DNA of 64,000 nt from Sweltsa coloradensis. Its lineage: Eukaryota; Arthropoda; Insecta; Plecoptera; Chloroperlidae. The position numbers and the translations under genes are program-made. The notes under the pieces were generated by a model. The model was not told where the DNA came from. It searched no databases and worked only from the letters and a program-made list of their open reading frames with translations. Of the stretch, positions 43,481 through 55,954 are shown one piece after another. Numbering within the stretch: position 1 is the stretch's first letter; each line of letters opens with the position of its first letter. Where the stretch lies: NCBI GenBank assembly GCA_024449915.1, contig JAMZAV010000769.1:186001-250000 (forward strand). The letters run 5' to 3'.

Positions 43481-45034
43481 AGCGGACGTCACATTAGAAA
43501 GTTAAAAAAGTAAAAAGAGAAAAGATTATTGAAATATTATTGATGAAAAAGCACTGAATAAAAATGTTTTTATTAATTTATTTCACCTTTTGTTGTTTTG
43601 TGCTATGATATTGAACAGCTCATATTTTATTTCTAAATAGTAAGCCTACCTAGGGGCCTACTATATTTCTTATTTCAATTCAAAACAGCACCACATAAGG
43701 CCAATTATAGAGCAAATAGCAGCAGTAGCAGTAGCCTACAACTCCTCATTCGAGAGCTCCAGCACCATAACCCAGCCAACTCAGACGGCCGCCAAAAACA
43801 TCATCAGATATTTAAAAAAAATTCTCATGCATAACAATATAGCACAGTAGCAGCATTATAGAGCATTGTATAGGTCTTGGAAGTTTTTTTCTATTTTTAC
43901 ATTTAACTTCCCACTTTTCAATTTGTCAATCATTGTTCTACAATAAAAAAAGAAAAGTATAATGTCCTCGGGAGAGTTGATTGTGATGTGATCAACAACC
44001 TAGCTGTGAAGTATAACTAGGAAAACGCTAAAGTCCCGCCACGTTGATGGCCATGAGCTTTTTAAAGTTTTTAGTTTGCGTGGGATATCTTTACTTTTGC
44101 AAGTGCTTTGTTTTGCTACCTACGCATTGTAAGTGATTGTTGTCAAATTTCTTTTGCTACCTGTCAATTGGTATTATTTACCGTAAAAACTTCTATTAAA
44201 AGCTTTATTTCTATGGATTCTGGCTAACTTTTTCAACTTTTTCTTTTAAAAGGTACTACATCACTATAACCTTAATGTCCATGTATAATATGAACGTTGT
44301 AGGCCCACCCGTTTGGTCAGAATTGGCCCAAATGGCACGGAAATATCGCACAAAAAATCAAAAAACTTATATTAAAAGCTTTATTTCTATAGATTCTGGC
44401 AAACTTTTTCACATTTTTCTTTCAGAAAGCAATACATCACCATTACCTTAATGTCCATGTGAAATATGAACGTTTTAGCCCCACCCGTTTGGTCAGAATC
44501 GGCCCAAATGTCACAAAAATATCGTCGCACTAAAAATCGAAAAAATCGTAAAAGTACGATATTCATGAGAAATATTTCTTCGATTGTAACCAAAAACTTA
44601 GCAAGTCTAAGTTCAGAGATTTCGAAGGTCCTGTCAAATTTTCATCAAGATCGCATATGCCGTTTGCCCGGTAGAGAGCAAACAAACGGACAGAAATCCA
44701 AAAAAAAAAAAAAAAAACGAGCTAAATTTTTTGGGGGGTCGGTGAAATTGAAGTCTTCGCTTCGCTCATCCAATAAATGGTTCACAAATATAAATTTATC
44801 AAATGTTTCACATTGCCAATTCAGTCTCACATTTTCTTTTGGGTAAAAAAATTATAAGTATATAGGCCTAGTAGGTAGGCCTACGCTGAAAAGTCAGTAG
44901 AATCACCGTAAACAGATCGATTATTACGACTCAGCTGGTTTTGTTGACATGTGCGATTGTGCGCTGTTTACTTCCTTTGAATAGCACTTCTCCTGTTTAC
45001 TTTTAACTTTTTAACTTCCTAGTGTGACGCTTGC
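43481..45034. mobile_element. TTAA-type element with ~30-bp inverted ends, containing family B copy 5
   Basis: Left AGCGGACGTCACATTAGAAA and right, inverted, AGCAAGCGTCACACTAGGAA, each followed by GTTAAAAA-type text. The right flank is TTAA (45035-45038); the left is CTAA, a probable decayed TTAA. The piggyBac element starts at exactly the right-hand TTAA. Confidence 0.5.
44017..44773 (-). mobile_element. Helentron-like family B, copy 5
   Basis: Left CTAGGAAAACGCTAAAGTCC and right CTTCGCTTCGCTCATCCAA, with the family body on the minus strand. The ~170-bp internal unit is duplicated (about 44186-44350 and 44366-44530), as in copy 3. Confidence 0.68.
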
Positions 45035-45368
45035 TTAAAGGGCCCGTTCACCTCTTTAACAAGTTATTCTTAACCTTTTATAGAGTACGCCCGTATCTCA
45101 TACGTGGAGTTTAAAAATGGCGCCAGCAGTACGCCCGTATCTCGTACGTTCTCCTAGCGCGGTCGAGTGTAGTTTCTTTGCGGATGAAGTTCTTTGCATC
45201 ATTCGAACTGTAGCATGTAGTGCTACCTCTCGTCAATAGTTAGAACTATTTTGATGGCTGTAAAGTGCTGCCACATAGCGGGGAAAAAATAAACTAGATG
45301 CAAGTGTTTTGCGATGGAAATACCTGTCGTCACCGCTTCAAGTGTTACAAGAATCCTCCTAGGTTACA

Positions 45369-47148
45369 ATGGCCGCTAAACGTCGGCGTGTTGATTTATT
45401 AGATGGAGATGTTATAAATGAGTTACTTACGACAAACGAGTCAGGAGAATCGGATTGTAGTGATAGTGATTTATCATTTCAATATGGTAATAATGGTGAC
45501 GGTGATGAATCTTTCGTTTATTCGTCTGAGAATGAAATGGAAGAAGAAGATGATGATGAAGACAACGATGCACAAATTCCCGCCGCCGCTGCAACTGGTG
45601 GGCGTAGGCCTAGGCGCAGAGGTCCTGTCAATGCAAGAGCCTGGACAGATCAGGTATTTGTGCCGAAAATATTTAACTTTGATTCATCAAATAGTGGTGT
45701 AAGCCCTCATTTGGGGCTGGACACTCAATCACGTGAAATAGACTTTTTCAAATCTATTTTTGACGTCGACTTGATGGATTCAATTGTCACGGAAACAAAT
45801 CGTTTTTACACATTTCTAATGGCTAATCAAGATATTGCTCCGAAGTCCAAACTTCGCAAATGGGCAGACACAAATGTGTCAGAAATGTACAGCTTTCTTG
45901 ATGATGTCTCATGTGCGTAAATCTGACATGAGGGAGTATTGGTCTACAGACCCAATGCTCCACATGCCAATGTTTGGCAAGGTGATGAGTCAAGACCGAT
46001 TCTTTCTTATCCTTCGACTCATCCATTTTTGTGATAACGATAACCAGCCGGAAGACGATCGTCTGTACAAAATAAGGCTAGTGATAGAGAAGCTAAAACA
46101 AAAGTTTTGTACTGTTTTCACTCCCTTTCAAGACCTAGGCCTATGTATCGACGAAAGTCTCATGCTGTGGAAGGGTAGGCTGTCTTTCAAGCAATACATA
46201 CCAAGTAAGCGGCATAGGTTTGGAGTCAAGCTGTTCGTCTTGTGTGATGTCGAAACTTGTTTTGTGATGGATTTCATTGTGTATACTGGCAAAAACACAG
46301 AAATTGTCTTGAATGATGAAGCTGGAATATCGGGGTCTGTTGTAACCACTCTAATGGCTCCATTCCTCAATATGGGCCATCAACTATTTGTGGATAATTG
46401 GTATACCAGCCCTTTTCTGTTTGATCTACTGCTATCCAATGACACAGGTGCATGTGGTACAGTCAGATCTAATAGGAAAGATATGGCCAAATTCCCCAAA
46501 ACTAAAAAAGGGGACTGTCATGCCAGGTGCACCGATACACTTCTTGCTGTAAAGTGGCACGACAAGAGGGAGGTCCATATGTTGTCCACGATCCACGATC
46601 CTATCATGGTTGAGACAGGAAAGATTGATAGGATATCTGGGGAGCCAATAATGAAACCTAACTGCGTTCTGAAGTACAACACTAGCATGGGGCAGTTGAT
46701 AAGACCGACATGCAAATTAGTTTCAATGAAAGTGCCAGAAAGTCCTTGAAGTGGTATAAGAAATTCTTTTTTCCACCTCCTTGACATCTCAGTGCTCAAT
46801 TACTACATTCTGTACCAAATGGTCACCGGAAATAAACCGCAACTTGGGAAATTCAGGCTTGAGTTGATTAGACAACTTTTAGAGGAGCACCATACTCCAC
46901 GAACACAGGGTAAAGGTGGGCGCCCCTCAGTAGGCGAGAATCCCCTTCGCCTTACTGAACGTCACTTCTCTTCTTTCATACCACCTACTGCAAGCAAACT
47001 ACATCCACAGCGGCAATGCTACGTTTGTATGCACACATGTAGGCGTCCCAAGAAGCGCAAAGATACCACATACTACTGTAGGTCTTGTGACCTTGGTCTG
47101 TGTTTTCCTCAATGCTTTGAGGATTTCCACACAGTAAGCAAGTTCTGA
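45369..47148 (+). pseudogene. piggyBac transposase, broken in three places
   Basis: An N-terminal acidic region (MAAKRRRVDLLDG, then an EEEDDDEDND tract) precedes the DDE_Tnp_1_7 core: KLRKWADTNVSEMY, then in the next frame MREYWSTDPMLHMPMFGKVM, CIDESLMLWKG with the first catalytic Asp (46150-46152), and LFVDNWYTSPFLFDLL with the second (46393-46395). The third Asp region (GTTGATAAGACCGAC, about 46695-46707) is in another frame after a G4 run. A further shift follows a T run near 46770. The last part (NYYILYQMVTG to 47148) ends with the family's cysteine-rich zinc domain, CYVCMHTCRR then CRSCDLGLCFPQC. Breaks lie near 45900, 46690 and 46770; the first probably also lost some codons. Confidence 0.92.
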
Positions 47149-49853
47149 AGAAACCAAAACTGCTAGGTCTATCTCTATATATTATTTGTATGTAGCACTA
47201 AAGTGTTTGCCTAGCTATTGTATTATATGATGAAGCCTATATTATATGAGTGTATAGTAATAAACTTATAAAGTAATTTGACTAATTTCAATATCGTGCC
47301 AAACAGTAGGCTTATAAAATAATAACAAAGTACATGATTTCTTGTATGTTTTCAAATATATTATTTTGTAACTTTTTATTTTGGAAACAAATTATAGCCT
47401 AGGCCTACTACTTCAGTTGGCCTGATTCCTAAAATACTCTATTATACATAAAGCCGACTATCAATCATTCAAGTATTTTTTATGTTCTTCCAAAGTTTCC
47501 ACCTCCTTTTCCAAAGTTGTGAGATTTTTTAATTTTTTTAAATTTGAAAATTTTGAATTTTGAAATTTGAAATTTGAAAAATGGGACACTATAGCCTAGA
47601 TCTAGGCCTAAATTTGTAACTTTATGTAAACGTTAAAAATATTCCGTACTGCAGTCTAAAGATGTAAATGTAAATGTAAATGTTGTGAAATTCCACCAAA
47701 AATTGTCAAGAAAATTTCAAATTTCAAATTTCCAAAAAAAAAAAATTGCCTGTTGTCGTTTAACATTTTGTAAATGTCCTCCTAAAATTTCAGGGTCCTA
47801 GCTTAACATTGTGACCAGAAAAAAATATTTGGTGAAACAACAAAAAAACCCACTTTAGGGGGTGTTCCGGGCTACAAATAACTCACTACTTAAAAGGTTA
47901 AAACCAAGTACGAACATAAAAATTAAGTTCATTGTGTGTATTTCCAGACCTACGTCAATAGGGGTCTTTAAATTCATCGGCGCGCCTCGGGTCAGTGACG
48001 TCACTGACCCGAAGCTGGCGAGGTGTTGCAACACAGCACAGCTACTAGCGGCGAGTAACGCGTGAGGCAGGTCCCGATCTATCTATCGAGATAGTCTGTT
48101 CTACTAAAAACAAAGCGGAAGGCCTGCGATCATCTGATTAACAATACGTTACAGTTAAACCAACACCTGTTTTTTAAACACATACGTTGTTGTCGTCAAT
48201 TTAATGGATTAAATATTATATTGGCACGTTCTTATAAAGTTATATGTTGCCAATCATGACAGGTAGGCCTTATAGTGGAGTTGAATAAGTATTGCCTATA
48301 CAACAACATAATACACGCGATAGCGATTCTTGCACACACACAAACACACACACACACACACACATGATACAGAATTACTTGCACTTTAAAAAAATAAAAG
48401 CGATTTGGTTATAGCATTTAAAAAATTCAATTATTCTTCCATAATAAGTGAAATTACATGATTAAAGTAATTCCAAACGCTATGGGCTAACAGCAGTTTC
48501 CGTAATCATGTAAATAGCCAGTGGTGAGGATCGACCGCGGACCTCCCGAATAACTCTCGCGCGTAATGAATGTACTACATCTATCCGAAAACCGATTAAC
48601 AATGTATCATTATCCCAAGCGGCATTTTATTTTAGTTTCTCATGGAATACTCCGTATATTTATTATTTAAAGCCGCCTTATGACCACACTTGTGTATACA
48701 GAATTAATAACAAATCTATGTTGCCTGTTAGATCAGTTTCTGTTCGTAATTGTAGACATAAACAATGAGGAGGTATGCTTACTTTATTACGCCAGACATC
48801 AATGTTTCTCTATTGTACTGATGGATGTTTTTTTCCAAAGTTTTTCGTGGCGTAAAATATTGAGAACATCTTTGAAAACTATCATCTGCCCAAAACTACT
48901 ATATTATGCTTAGTTATTATACACTGCGCCGACTCACGTTCAAGCAATTCACTAATTAAGTCACTCTCGTCGCAACAATGTGAATCTTTGTCGCTTGACA
49001 TTTTGACACTTTGTGTACAAACTCTACACGAACACTACTGAATAGAATTCGCTTGCCCTGTAACGTATAATAAACATTCTTATTTTTTTGCACCTATTAC
49101 ACCACTCCTCAATGTCATCATGAACGATTGATCGAAACGAGTGCACGTGTCCAACTGATGTGAAGAGGTCTGCGTAAGGTTTCTGGGCAGTGTTAATGTT
49201 TATTCTCTTCCTTCTTAGTCCCATTAGCTTATCGCTTTTTGTTTATATCGTTCGAGTATGCAGGCAGGCACACCCCACTCATAATATATCTTATGGTATA
49301 TAGATTAGAAGAACCATTCCAAACACAAACAAAGATTTAAAAATCCACATCAACAGCATATACGACAAAAGGATGAACAAATAACGTACTGGCATCGGCA
49401 GTAAATATATATTTCGGCTAGGTGTACAGGGTTTTGTATGTGTATACAGTAAGTGCGCTGTGCGCTTATCAAGTCGATTGTCAAAACGACATAACTTCGT
49501 AAACACCTCTATACTTGACACTTGAGCTGAATAACACATGGCATGCGTTTTTATTTCAACCTAATTTGAAGCGAGTATGCCATGTCATATCCCCCCTCGC
49601 CAAGCATCTTTAAATGTCCAATACGATAACTCAGTTCGCCGCGACACCCGGCTACTCGACTCCGAAGCCAAGGCCGTGTCGTGCGTTGTTGCCAGTACAG
49701 TGAAGTGGCGAAAATATAGTCAATTTCATTACATATTTAACAATTAATATATGGTGATTATGATTATTTTCGAGAAAGAATTTGTTGTAAATGGAGTCTA
49801 CTTAGGTAAATAGACGTCTGGGTACACCTTTACATAAGAGGTGAACGATCCCT
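47149..49853. other. Non-coding 3' part of the piggyBac element
   Basis: No second gene recognised. It holds AAATTTG-rich text (47520-47720), a perfect 26-bp palindrome at 47987-48012 centred on TGACGTCA, and a (CA)n tract at about 48332-48364. It is unusually long for a piggyBac tail, so further insertions may be present. Confidence 0.5.
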
Positions 49854-49857
49854 TTAA

Positions 49858-50782
49858 GGGATTATATAGGCCTACACCTCGATATTATTTATTTATTTTA
49901 TCATATTGCAAATTTTGTTAAGCTTGTGTAGCTTCAAAAATTATTCAATTATCTCTTATAGAAATGAAAATACATTCAAATGAATCAGTGTTAAATGTTC
50001 AGCTACCTTTCTTTTCGGAGTATCTGTTTGTGAGTATTCCCTTGATTTTACCCCCAAAAAATGCCAAACTTTGGCGCTCAATTGCTGGAAGCTTAACTTT
50101 TTTCAAACTGTTTCCCAGATAAATTCTATACCGTTCAACCGATTTGTACCAAATTTTGAACACAACTTCATATGGTAAATATAAACAAAATGATCTACAA
50201 TTGTGGATGTATATTAGTAAATAGTTTAGCTACTTTTGATAAAACAACTTCACAAAAAATTAGATTTTGAAAGCCATTTTTTTTAATTTGTCAAACTCAA
50301 AAGGTGAAATTGAAAACCATAATCCTAGGTCACATTGTTAGTTGACTTGTTCTAAACACCCCCCAAAAAATCAGCTCTTTTGAATTTTGATAGCCTACAT
50401 ATTTACTTATTTTATGAAGGAAACACCAGCCCATGTATTGACAAAACATTTATGCGTAATAAGGTTCCGAAATACTACTTGTAGAGCACTGTTTACATTT
50501 TTTAATTTTTTTAAAAAAATCTGTTTGTAAAGAATAAGAATACATTTAAGTAAAATATTGGGTTAATAAAATGTAATTTGGCTGATATTCAATGAATTTC
50601 AATTTAGTACCATACAAGTTACCACTGTGCAAGGTGTGTATACATACCCCCTTAAGCTATGAACCAGACCTGGGTAGGAAGATTGGGGTAAAATACTGGT
50701 GCCTGGGGGTGCATTGGCTTCCTCTATGGATGTCTAACCAATATGGTACCTTACATGATAATTTGTTTGGTATGTTACAGCA
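49858..50782. other. Flank upstream of the C9orf85-like gene
   Basis: No repeats with ends were recognised. The 5' untranslated part of the gene probably lies here, with an acceptor-like AG at 50779-50780. Confidence 0.4.
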
Positions 50783-51280
50783 ATGAGCTCCCAGAGAGGA
50801 AACACGGAGCGCACCAGACCACAAAAACATAAAAACCGGAGCGTTTTTAAAAATGATGTACATGGGAAAACCCCATTGAGAAAGATTATTAATAACATAC
50901 AGGTGAACAATGTGTGTGCCAAATGTAAACACATCATTGAATGGAAAATTAAATACAAGAAATACAAGCCAATCAAAGCAGCAAGAAAATGTACCAAATG
51001 TGATGAAAAGACTGTGAAACATGCGTATCATATTATGTGTGGTCAGTGTGCCAATACATTAAAAGTGTGCCCAAAATGCGGAAAAAATGAAGAAATTGTG
51101 GACAGCGTGTTGTCAGTGGAGGAGCAAATGGTCCAGGATATTGAAATGCAACACACTATTAAGCGATTGTCTGAGCGGAAGAGGAGGACATTTCTCCGAT
51201 ACATGGAAAAACTACAGCATGAACCTACTAAAGGTGAGTCATTTGACTATCAACAAAGATTCTCTAACATTATGGAATAA
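50783..51280 (+). CDS. C9orf85: C9orf85-like (DUF2039) zinc-binding protein
   Basis: 165 codons. The start MSSQRGNTERTRPQKHKN matches the family's opening (MSSQKGN..RSRPQKHQN). Four CxxC pairs follow: CAKC (about residue 46), CTKC (71), CGQC (87) and CPKC (96), with EWKIKYKKYKP and KTVKHAYHIMC between them as in the family; they should bind two zinc ions. The C-terminus is Arg/Lys-rich (SERKRRTFLRYMEKL). AG at 50779-50780 directly before CAATG looks like an acceptor, suggesting an untranslated first exon. AAG|GTGAGT (GT at 51234-51235) looks like a donor, so the true gene may leave this exon there and the last ~15 codons may be read-through. No later exon was found. Function is not established; the conserved cysteines argue for a structural zinc fold. 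Confidence 0.85.
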   Translation: MSSQRGNTERTRPQKHKNRSVFKNDVHGKTPLRKIINNIQVNNVCAKCKHIIEWKIKYKKYKPIKAARKCTKCDEKTVKHAYHIMCGQCANTLKVCPKCGKNEEIVDSVLSVEEQMVQDIEMQHTIKRLSERKRRTFLRYMEKLQHEPTKGESFDYQQRFSNIME

Positions 51281-53549
51281 ATTCTGGTACCCATTTACTA
51301 GGCAATAGGCATGCATTGCTAAAGGCTATATTAGAATGGTGGGCCAAAATGAACCCACCGTAAAAGTGTAGTTGGGTAGGCTATGGGGCCTAGATAGGCC
51401 GCTCAAACTATCTAGAGAATGCGCTGCGGTCGCGTGGGCGTAACACAACATGGTGGCAATAAGGAGGAAAAAACGTAAACAAATCATGCCTAGTTGCTTG
51501 CTATCCTATGCTTTCCAGGTTGCGTTCTACACCTGTGACTGTTTTCCAACCTTTTACAAACATGTAACATCCAGCTAGACCCAAGGTGGACATGTATTGT
51601 AGGTCCTTTGTGTTTATCCCTGCTTACAAGGTTCGAAGCTCTATTCCCGGTTCTGACATGGATTGAACGTCTCTCACTCAATCGATAGGCCTATGATGGG
51701 AGATTATACGGTATGATGCGGTGACTTTTAGCCGTCTTAGCAACGAACCACATAATAAATCATATAGTTTAGTTAGGTCCCTCAATGAAAATAAGCTCTT
51801 GTATATGTACTATGTAGGCCTAGGCCTTAACTCAGTTACTGAGTAAGGAGGCGTGTAGGTAGGCCCTACTAGGCTTCAATTTTTCTTTCACGGACACGGA
51901 AAGCAACGACAATTTATATTAATTGCGTCATCAAAAACGAGAACTCATTCGATATTTGGAGGACTACACTGTACTTCATTCATCTAGGGCCTAGTAAATT
52001 TAATTGAAGGTGAGGCAGTCTAGCTAGGCCTAATCAATACAGGTTTACTAATTGTATTTGAATGCACAAAACTAACAATTTTAACAATGTTAAATGTTAT
52101 TTAGGTGAATCGCGTACAGTAGGCCTAGTATGCCCTAACATTATTTTGGGGTAATTCTGATCCAAGAAACACAGGCCTATTTGTAGGGAGTCTACATTGT
52201 CATCTGGGATGTCTGTTTTTTTATATTTTGACTTATTATTAGGTAGGTAAGTTACATCCGTGCTCAGCCAAGCAACCTGAGCTTCATGTGTAGCCTATTT
52301 AAATTATTATTAAAACTCGCTCGCTGCTAGTCTTAGCATGGGTTTATCTGACAGTGTAATATTTTTGCACTAGCTAGCTGTTCTGTTAGTTTTGTCTATT
52401 TTGATCCTTCTTATTTGGAATAAAGCAGCAACGGGAAGCCGAGATGCGTAGGTCTACTTTAATCTGCAGTAACACTTAGCATAGGCCTACATTTTTTAAC
52501 AAATAGTTGTGACAACAACAAAATATACTGGCATAATATTTTATAAGTAGCCTAGGCAAATTAGTAACAAAACCACATGTAGTTAGTTATAGGCCTAGTA
52601 AGTTATTTTTGAATCTGTGTTGGCGTGTAACCCGGCTCGTAATCAAATCTCACTAGTTATGTCGTGGTTATCGGTTTGTAATGCAATAATTTAGAAATAT
52701 GTACAATGAAATTAGTCTCTTCCATCAAGTGCATTGCATTAGGGCACATATCAATAACAATCAGATTTAGCTTTCTTTCTGGTAGAGAACGGTGCGAGCA
52801 TAGGCTATTATGTAATAAACACTCCGCCGTCAGCAGGTATCCTCCTTAGATCGTTGCGAGATTCCACCACCAGAGCGCATTTATCAGCAACTTGGAGCGG
52901 ACCATACCAAGGCAATGCAAAAAGTTTGGGCTATGCCTATAACAAAACTTGACAGAGCAGTAGGCTAGGCCACCTACCTAGCTACTAGTTAGGGTTATTG
53001 TTGGTCTGTTGAGGCAGTTCTTTTTTTAAATTAGGCTATCTTCTTAAAAGGTTAAGTAATTGTTCAAACACAGAACTTGAGAAGTGTAGGCCTAAGTCTT
53101 TTTAAATTCCAAGTTTGTCAATAATATGAACTAGAACTACCAGTAGACGTAGGTCAAAGTTTGTTTTTTCTGCAATTTAGGCCTACTTAAATTCTTGTAA
53201 AATATAGTAGGCCTTGGCTTGTTATTTTCAAAGGGTTAAGCATCTGAGTCTCCCAGAAATATACTAAAAGACAAAGTATGATAGAACTGTGGGTCTATGC
53301 CTTGTTACGTCGGACGCGGCTTTCAAAGAACTTTCAAATTAACTTTCTTTGAAATAAAAATTTTGTTCAAAAAAAAAATATTAAAAGTTTAAGAGCTCGT
53401 CCGTTATAGGTAGGCCTATTCCTTATCGGGGATAAAGGTAGGCTTTAAGTTAAAAATGTCACAAAAGCAATGCGTTCTTGCAGACTTGTTAATTTATACA
53501 AATTTAAGTCTAGGTAGATTAAAGAAATTAGTTACGTATCTTTATGTTT
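51281..53549. other. Downstream of or intronic to the C9orf85-like gene
   Basis: TAGGCCTA-rich sequence without recognisable genes or element ends. If the donor at 51234 is used, this is intron. Confidence 0.35.
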
Positions 53550-54055
53550 TTGGATGAGCGAAGCGAAGACTTCAATTTCACTGACCCCCAAAAAAATTTA
53601 GCCCGGGTGTTTTTGTTTGTTTGTTTATTTTTTTGTTTTTTTTTTCTGTCTGTTTGTTTGCTCTTTACCGGGTAAACGGCATATGCGATCTGGATGAAAA
53701 TTGGAGGGGACCTTCGAAATCTCTGAACTTAGACTTGCTACGTTTTTGGGTACAATCGAAGAAATATTTCTCATGAATATCGTAGGTAGGCCTACTTAAA
53801 TTACGATTTTTTTCGATTTTTAGTGCGATATTTTCGTGACATTTGGACCGATTCTGACCAAACGGGTGGGGCTACAACCTTCATATTTCACATGGACATT
53901 AAGATAATGGTGATGTAGGGCCTATTGCTTTCTGAAAGAAAAAATTGAAAAAGTCAGCCAGAATCCATAGAATAAAGGTTTTAATATGAGTTTTCTGAGG
54001 TTTATAAAACCAATTAACAAGTAACAATAGAAACTTGACAACAATCACCTACAAT

Positions 54056-55278
54056 TAGTGATGGGAATTTTCATGAAAAAAAATAATCTTACAAATTTCA
54101 TGAAAATTTTCGTGAAAATTTCCAAGGTTTGTTAATCTGTTATTTGAACTGTATTTTACCATTTATAAAAATAATTTATTTCTATCAAGTATGTATGCCT
54201 ACAAGGCTACAGTGAGGCTGAGGTGGAATAAGCCTAATATGCAATATCTTGTTGATAAATTTTATTCTTGCAATTTGCAAATAGCAAAATAGGACTAGGC
54301 CTACATAATAAAAATAATCGTTGAGACAAAAATGTTGAATATTGAATTGGGATAGTATCCAACATGAATGATGGAAACAAAAGCAATATAAAACATATTA
54401 GGCCTAGTCTAGGCCTATATCAAAATGTAAAAAAATAAACCCAACGTTTCGGGTGGTTATGAGAAAGCCTAGATTATTGGATGAGCGTAGCAAAGATTCC
54501 ATTTCACTACACTGGAGAAAAAAATCCGGATTTATTTTGTATTTTTGTCTGTTTGTTAGCACGATTCCGGCTAAACCAATACTCCAATTGCGATGAAATT
54601 TTCTGGAGGCCTTCGAAATCTCTGAACTTAGAACCGCCACTTTTATGAGCGCAATCGAAAAATAATTTCTTGTGAAAATAGCAATTTTACGCTTTTTTTG
54701 TTTAAAAAAAATTACGCTCATCCAACAACGCGCCTGAAAAAGCATTTGCGAAGCTTCCTAGTAGTCACTACAAGCAATACGGTACCTACAGACTAATTGG
54801 AGGCGAAGACCTCACACCAAAGTAATGTTTGTCCCGGTCTTTCCATTCCATTAGGGTAGGCCCTACCCTACACATTTAAGTTCTGCATAACCCTCTAGCA
54901 TTTGTGCTAATTAAAGATGGATTTTATCTGGTTAGGGCCCAACCAGACTATTGCCAATAGCCTACAACCTACAAAAATAATAAGTTAGACTAGACCTTCA
55001 TTTGCAGGCTTTGTATTTGCAATGTGACCTAGCTCCCACATTGACAAACTTTCTAGGCCTATGTCAATGCCTCTGTTTTAGGTTAGGCCCCAGCATGCAT
55101 TAGGCCTGTTGCTGTGCAAGAGGCTAGCCAAATACTTAATACCAAATACCAACTGCATAATTAAACAACATAATAAAAATAAAAACTTGAAAATTTTCAA
55201 TGCACGGCCCTTGAAAATTTTCAATGAATTGAAATTTTTCATGAAAATTTTCACGTGAAAATTCAAGTCCCAACACTA
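54056..55278. mobile_element. hAT-type element nested in family B copy 6
   Basis: Ends TAGTGATGGGAATTTTC and, inverted, TAGTGTTGGGACTTGAATTT, with a perfect 8-bp duplication CCTACAAT at 54048-54055 and 55279-55286. TTTTCATGAAAATTTTC-type palindromic motifs fill both subterminal regions. It carries family D copy 1 inside. Confidence 0.87.
54477..54761 (+). mobile_element. Helentron-like family D, copy 1, nested in the hAT element
   Basis: Begins TTGGATGAGCGTAGCAAAGA and ends CGCTCATCCAACAACGCGCC, then GCGAAGCTTCCTAG. 285 bp, a compact version of 29923-30703 with one internal unit. Confidence 0.68.
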
Positions 55279-55387
55279 CCTACAATGCATTAAAAAAGCA
55301 CTTGCAAAGGAAAAGTGGTCCTACGCAATCTAAAAACTTACAAAAAAGCTCATCCTTCAACGCGGCGGGACTTAAGCGTTTTCCTAG

Positions 55388-55954
55388 TTCTAGTTTTCAC
55401 ATCGGTCTAGGGGCCTAGATATTCAATTTTGCTAATATGTATGTATTTTGGCTGTGTGATTTTCTGCTAAGTCTGTTGTGCGATATCTCGTCATTTGCTA
55501 AGCCTAGCCTACAGCAATCTCTAGCTTTTGAGATGCTGCTAGACCATTGTGACCTTCCCATATGTCTACTGTGTTCAATCCCCTTCTTCCCCTACCGGAC
55601 CAATGTGTGGGGGTTGTGAACATCCCAGCAATCGCAATTCTGCAAACTTCAGGAACGTTTGTTTCACATTGGTTGGGTGCATACCGTCAAGCACGGACTT
55701 CAAAAGCGTGCCGTATGCGGTAGGATAAAGTTGCCAAAACTATAAGAGTGCTTGTGGTTGTGGCAGTGTTCCTGATAGGCAAAGTGAATTTAATAGGCAT
55801 TATTTTGGTATATCTACTCTTGTGCTTCAAGGGGTAGGTATTCACCTTCTACACTAAAAAAAAATTCATTCTGGCTAATTTAGGCCTACAGAGTAACGGA
55901 AAAAATAGGTATTGGGCCCGCCATGAGTAGGCCTATATGAGGCTAGACCCCCCA
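55388..55954. other. Unassigned sequence
   Basis: No gene or repeat ends recognised. Confidence 0.4.

Larger units (their letters stand above)
45039..49853 (+). mobile_element. piggyBac element, 4.8 kb
   Basis: Flanked by TTAA at 45035-45038 and 49854-49857. Ends AGGGCCCGTTCACCTCTT and, inverted, AGGGATCGTTCACCTCTT (16 of 18). A 20-bp direct repeat (GTACGCCCGTATCTC, A/G, TACGT) occurs twice near the left end (about 45085 and 45131). The transposase reading frame lies at 45369-47148. The 2.7 kb behind it is non-coding, with a CA microsatellite and a 26-bp palindrome. Confidence 0.88.
53550..55387 (+). mobile_element. Helentron-like family B, copy 6, split by a hAT element
   Basis: Begins TTGGATGAGCGAAGCGAAGA and ends GCTCATCCTTCAACGCGGCG then a stem and TTTTCCTAG (55383-55387). 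The middle is interrupted at 54056-55278 by a hAT element whose CCTACAAT duplication restores continuity. This is the best-preserved copy of the family's two ends. Confidence 0.78.
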
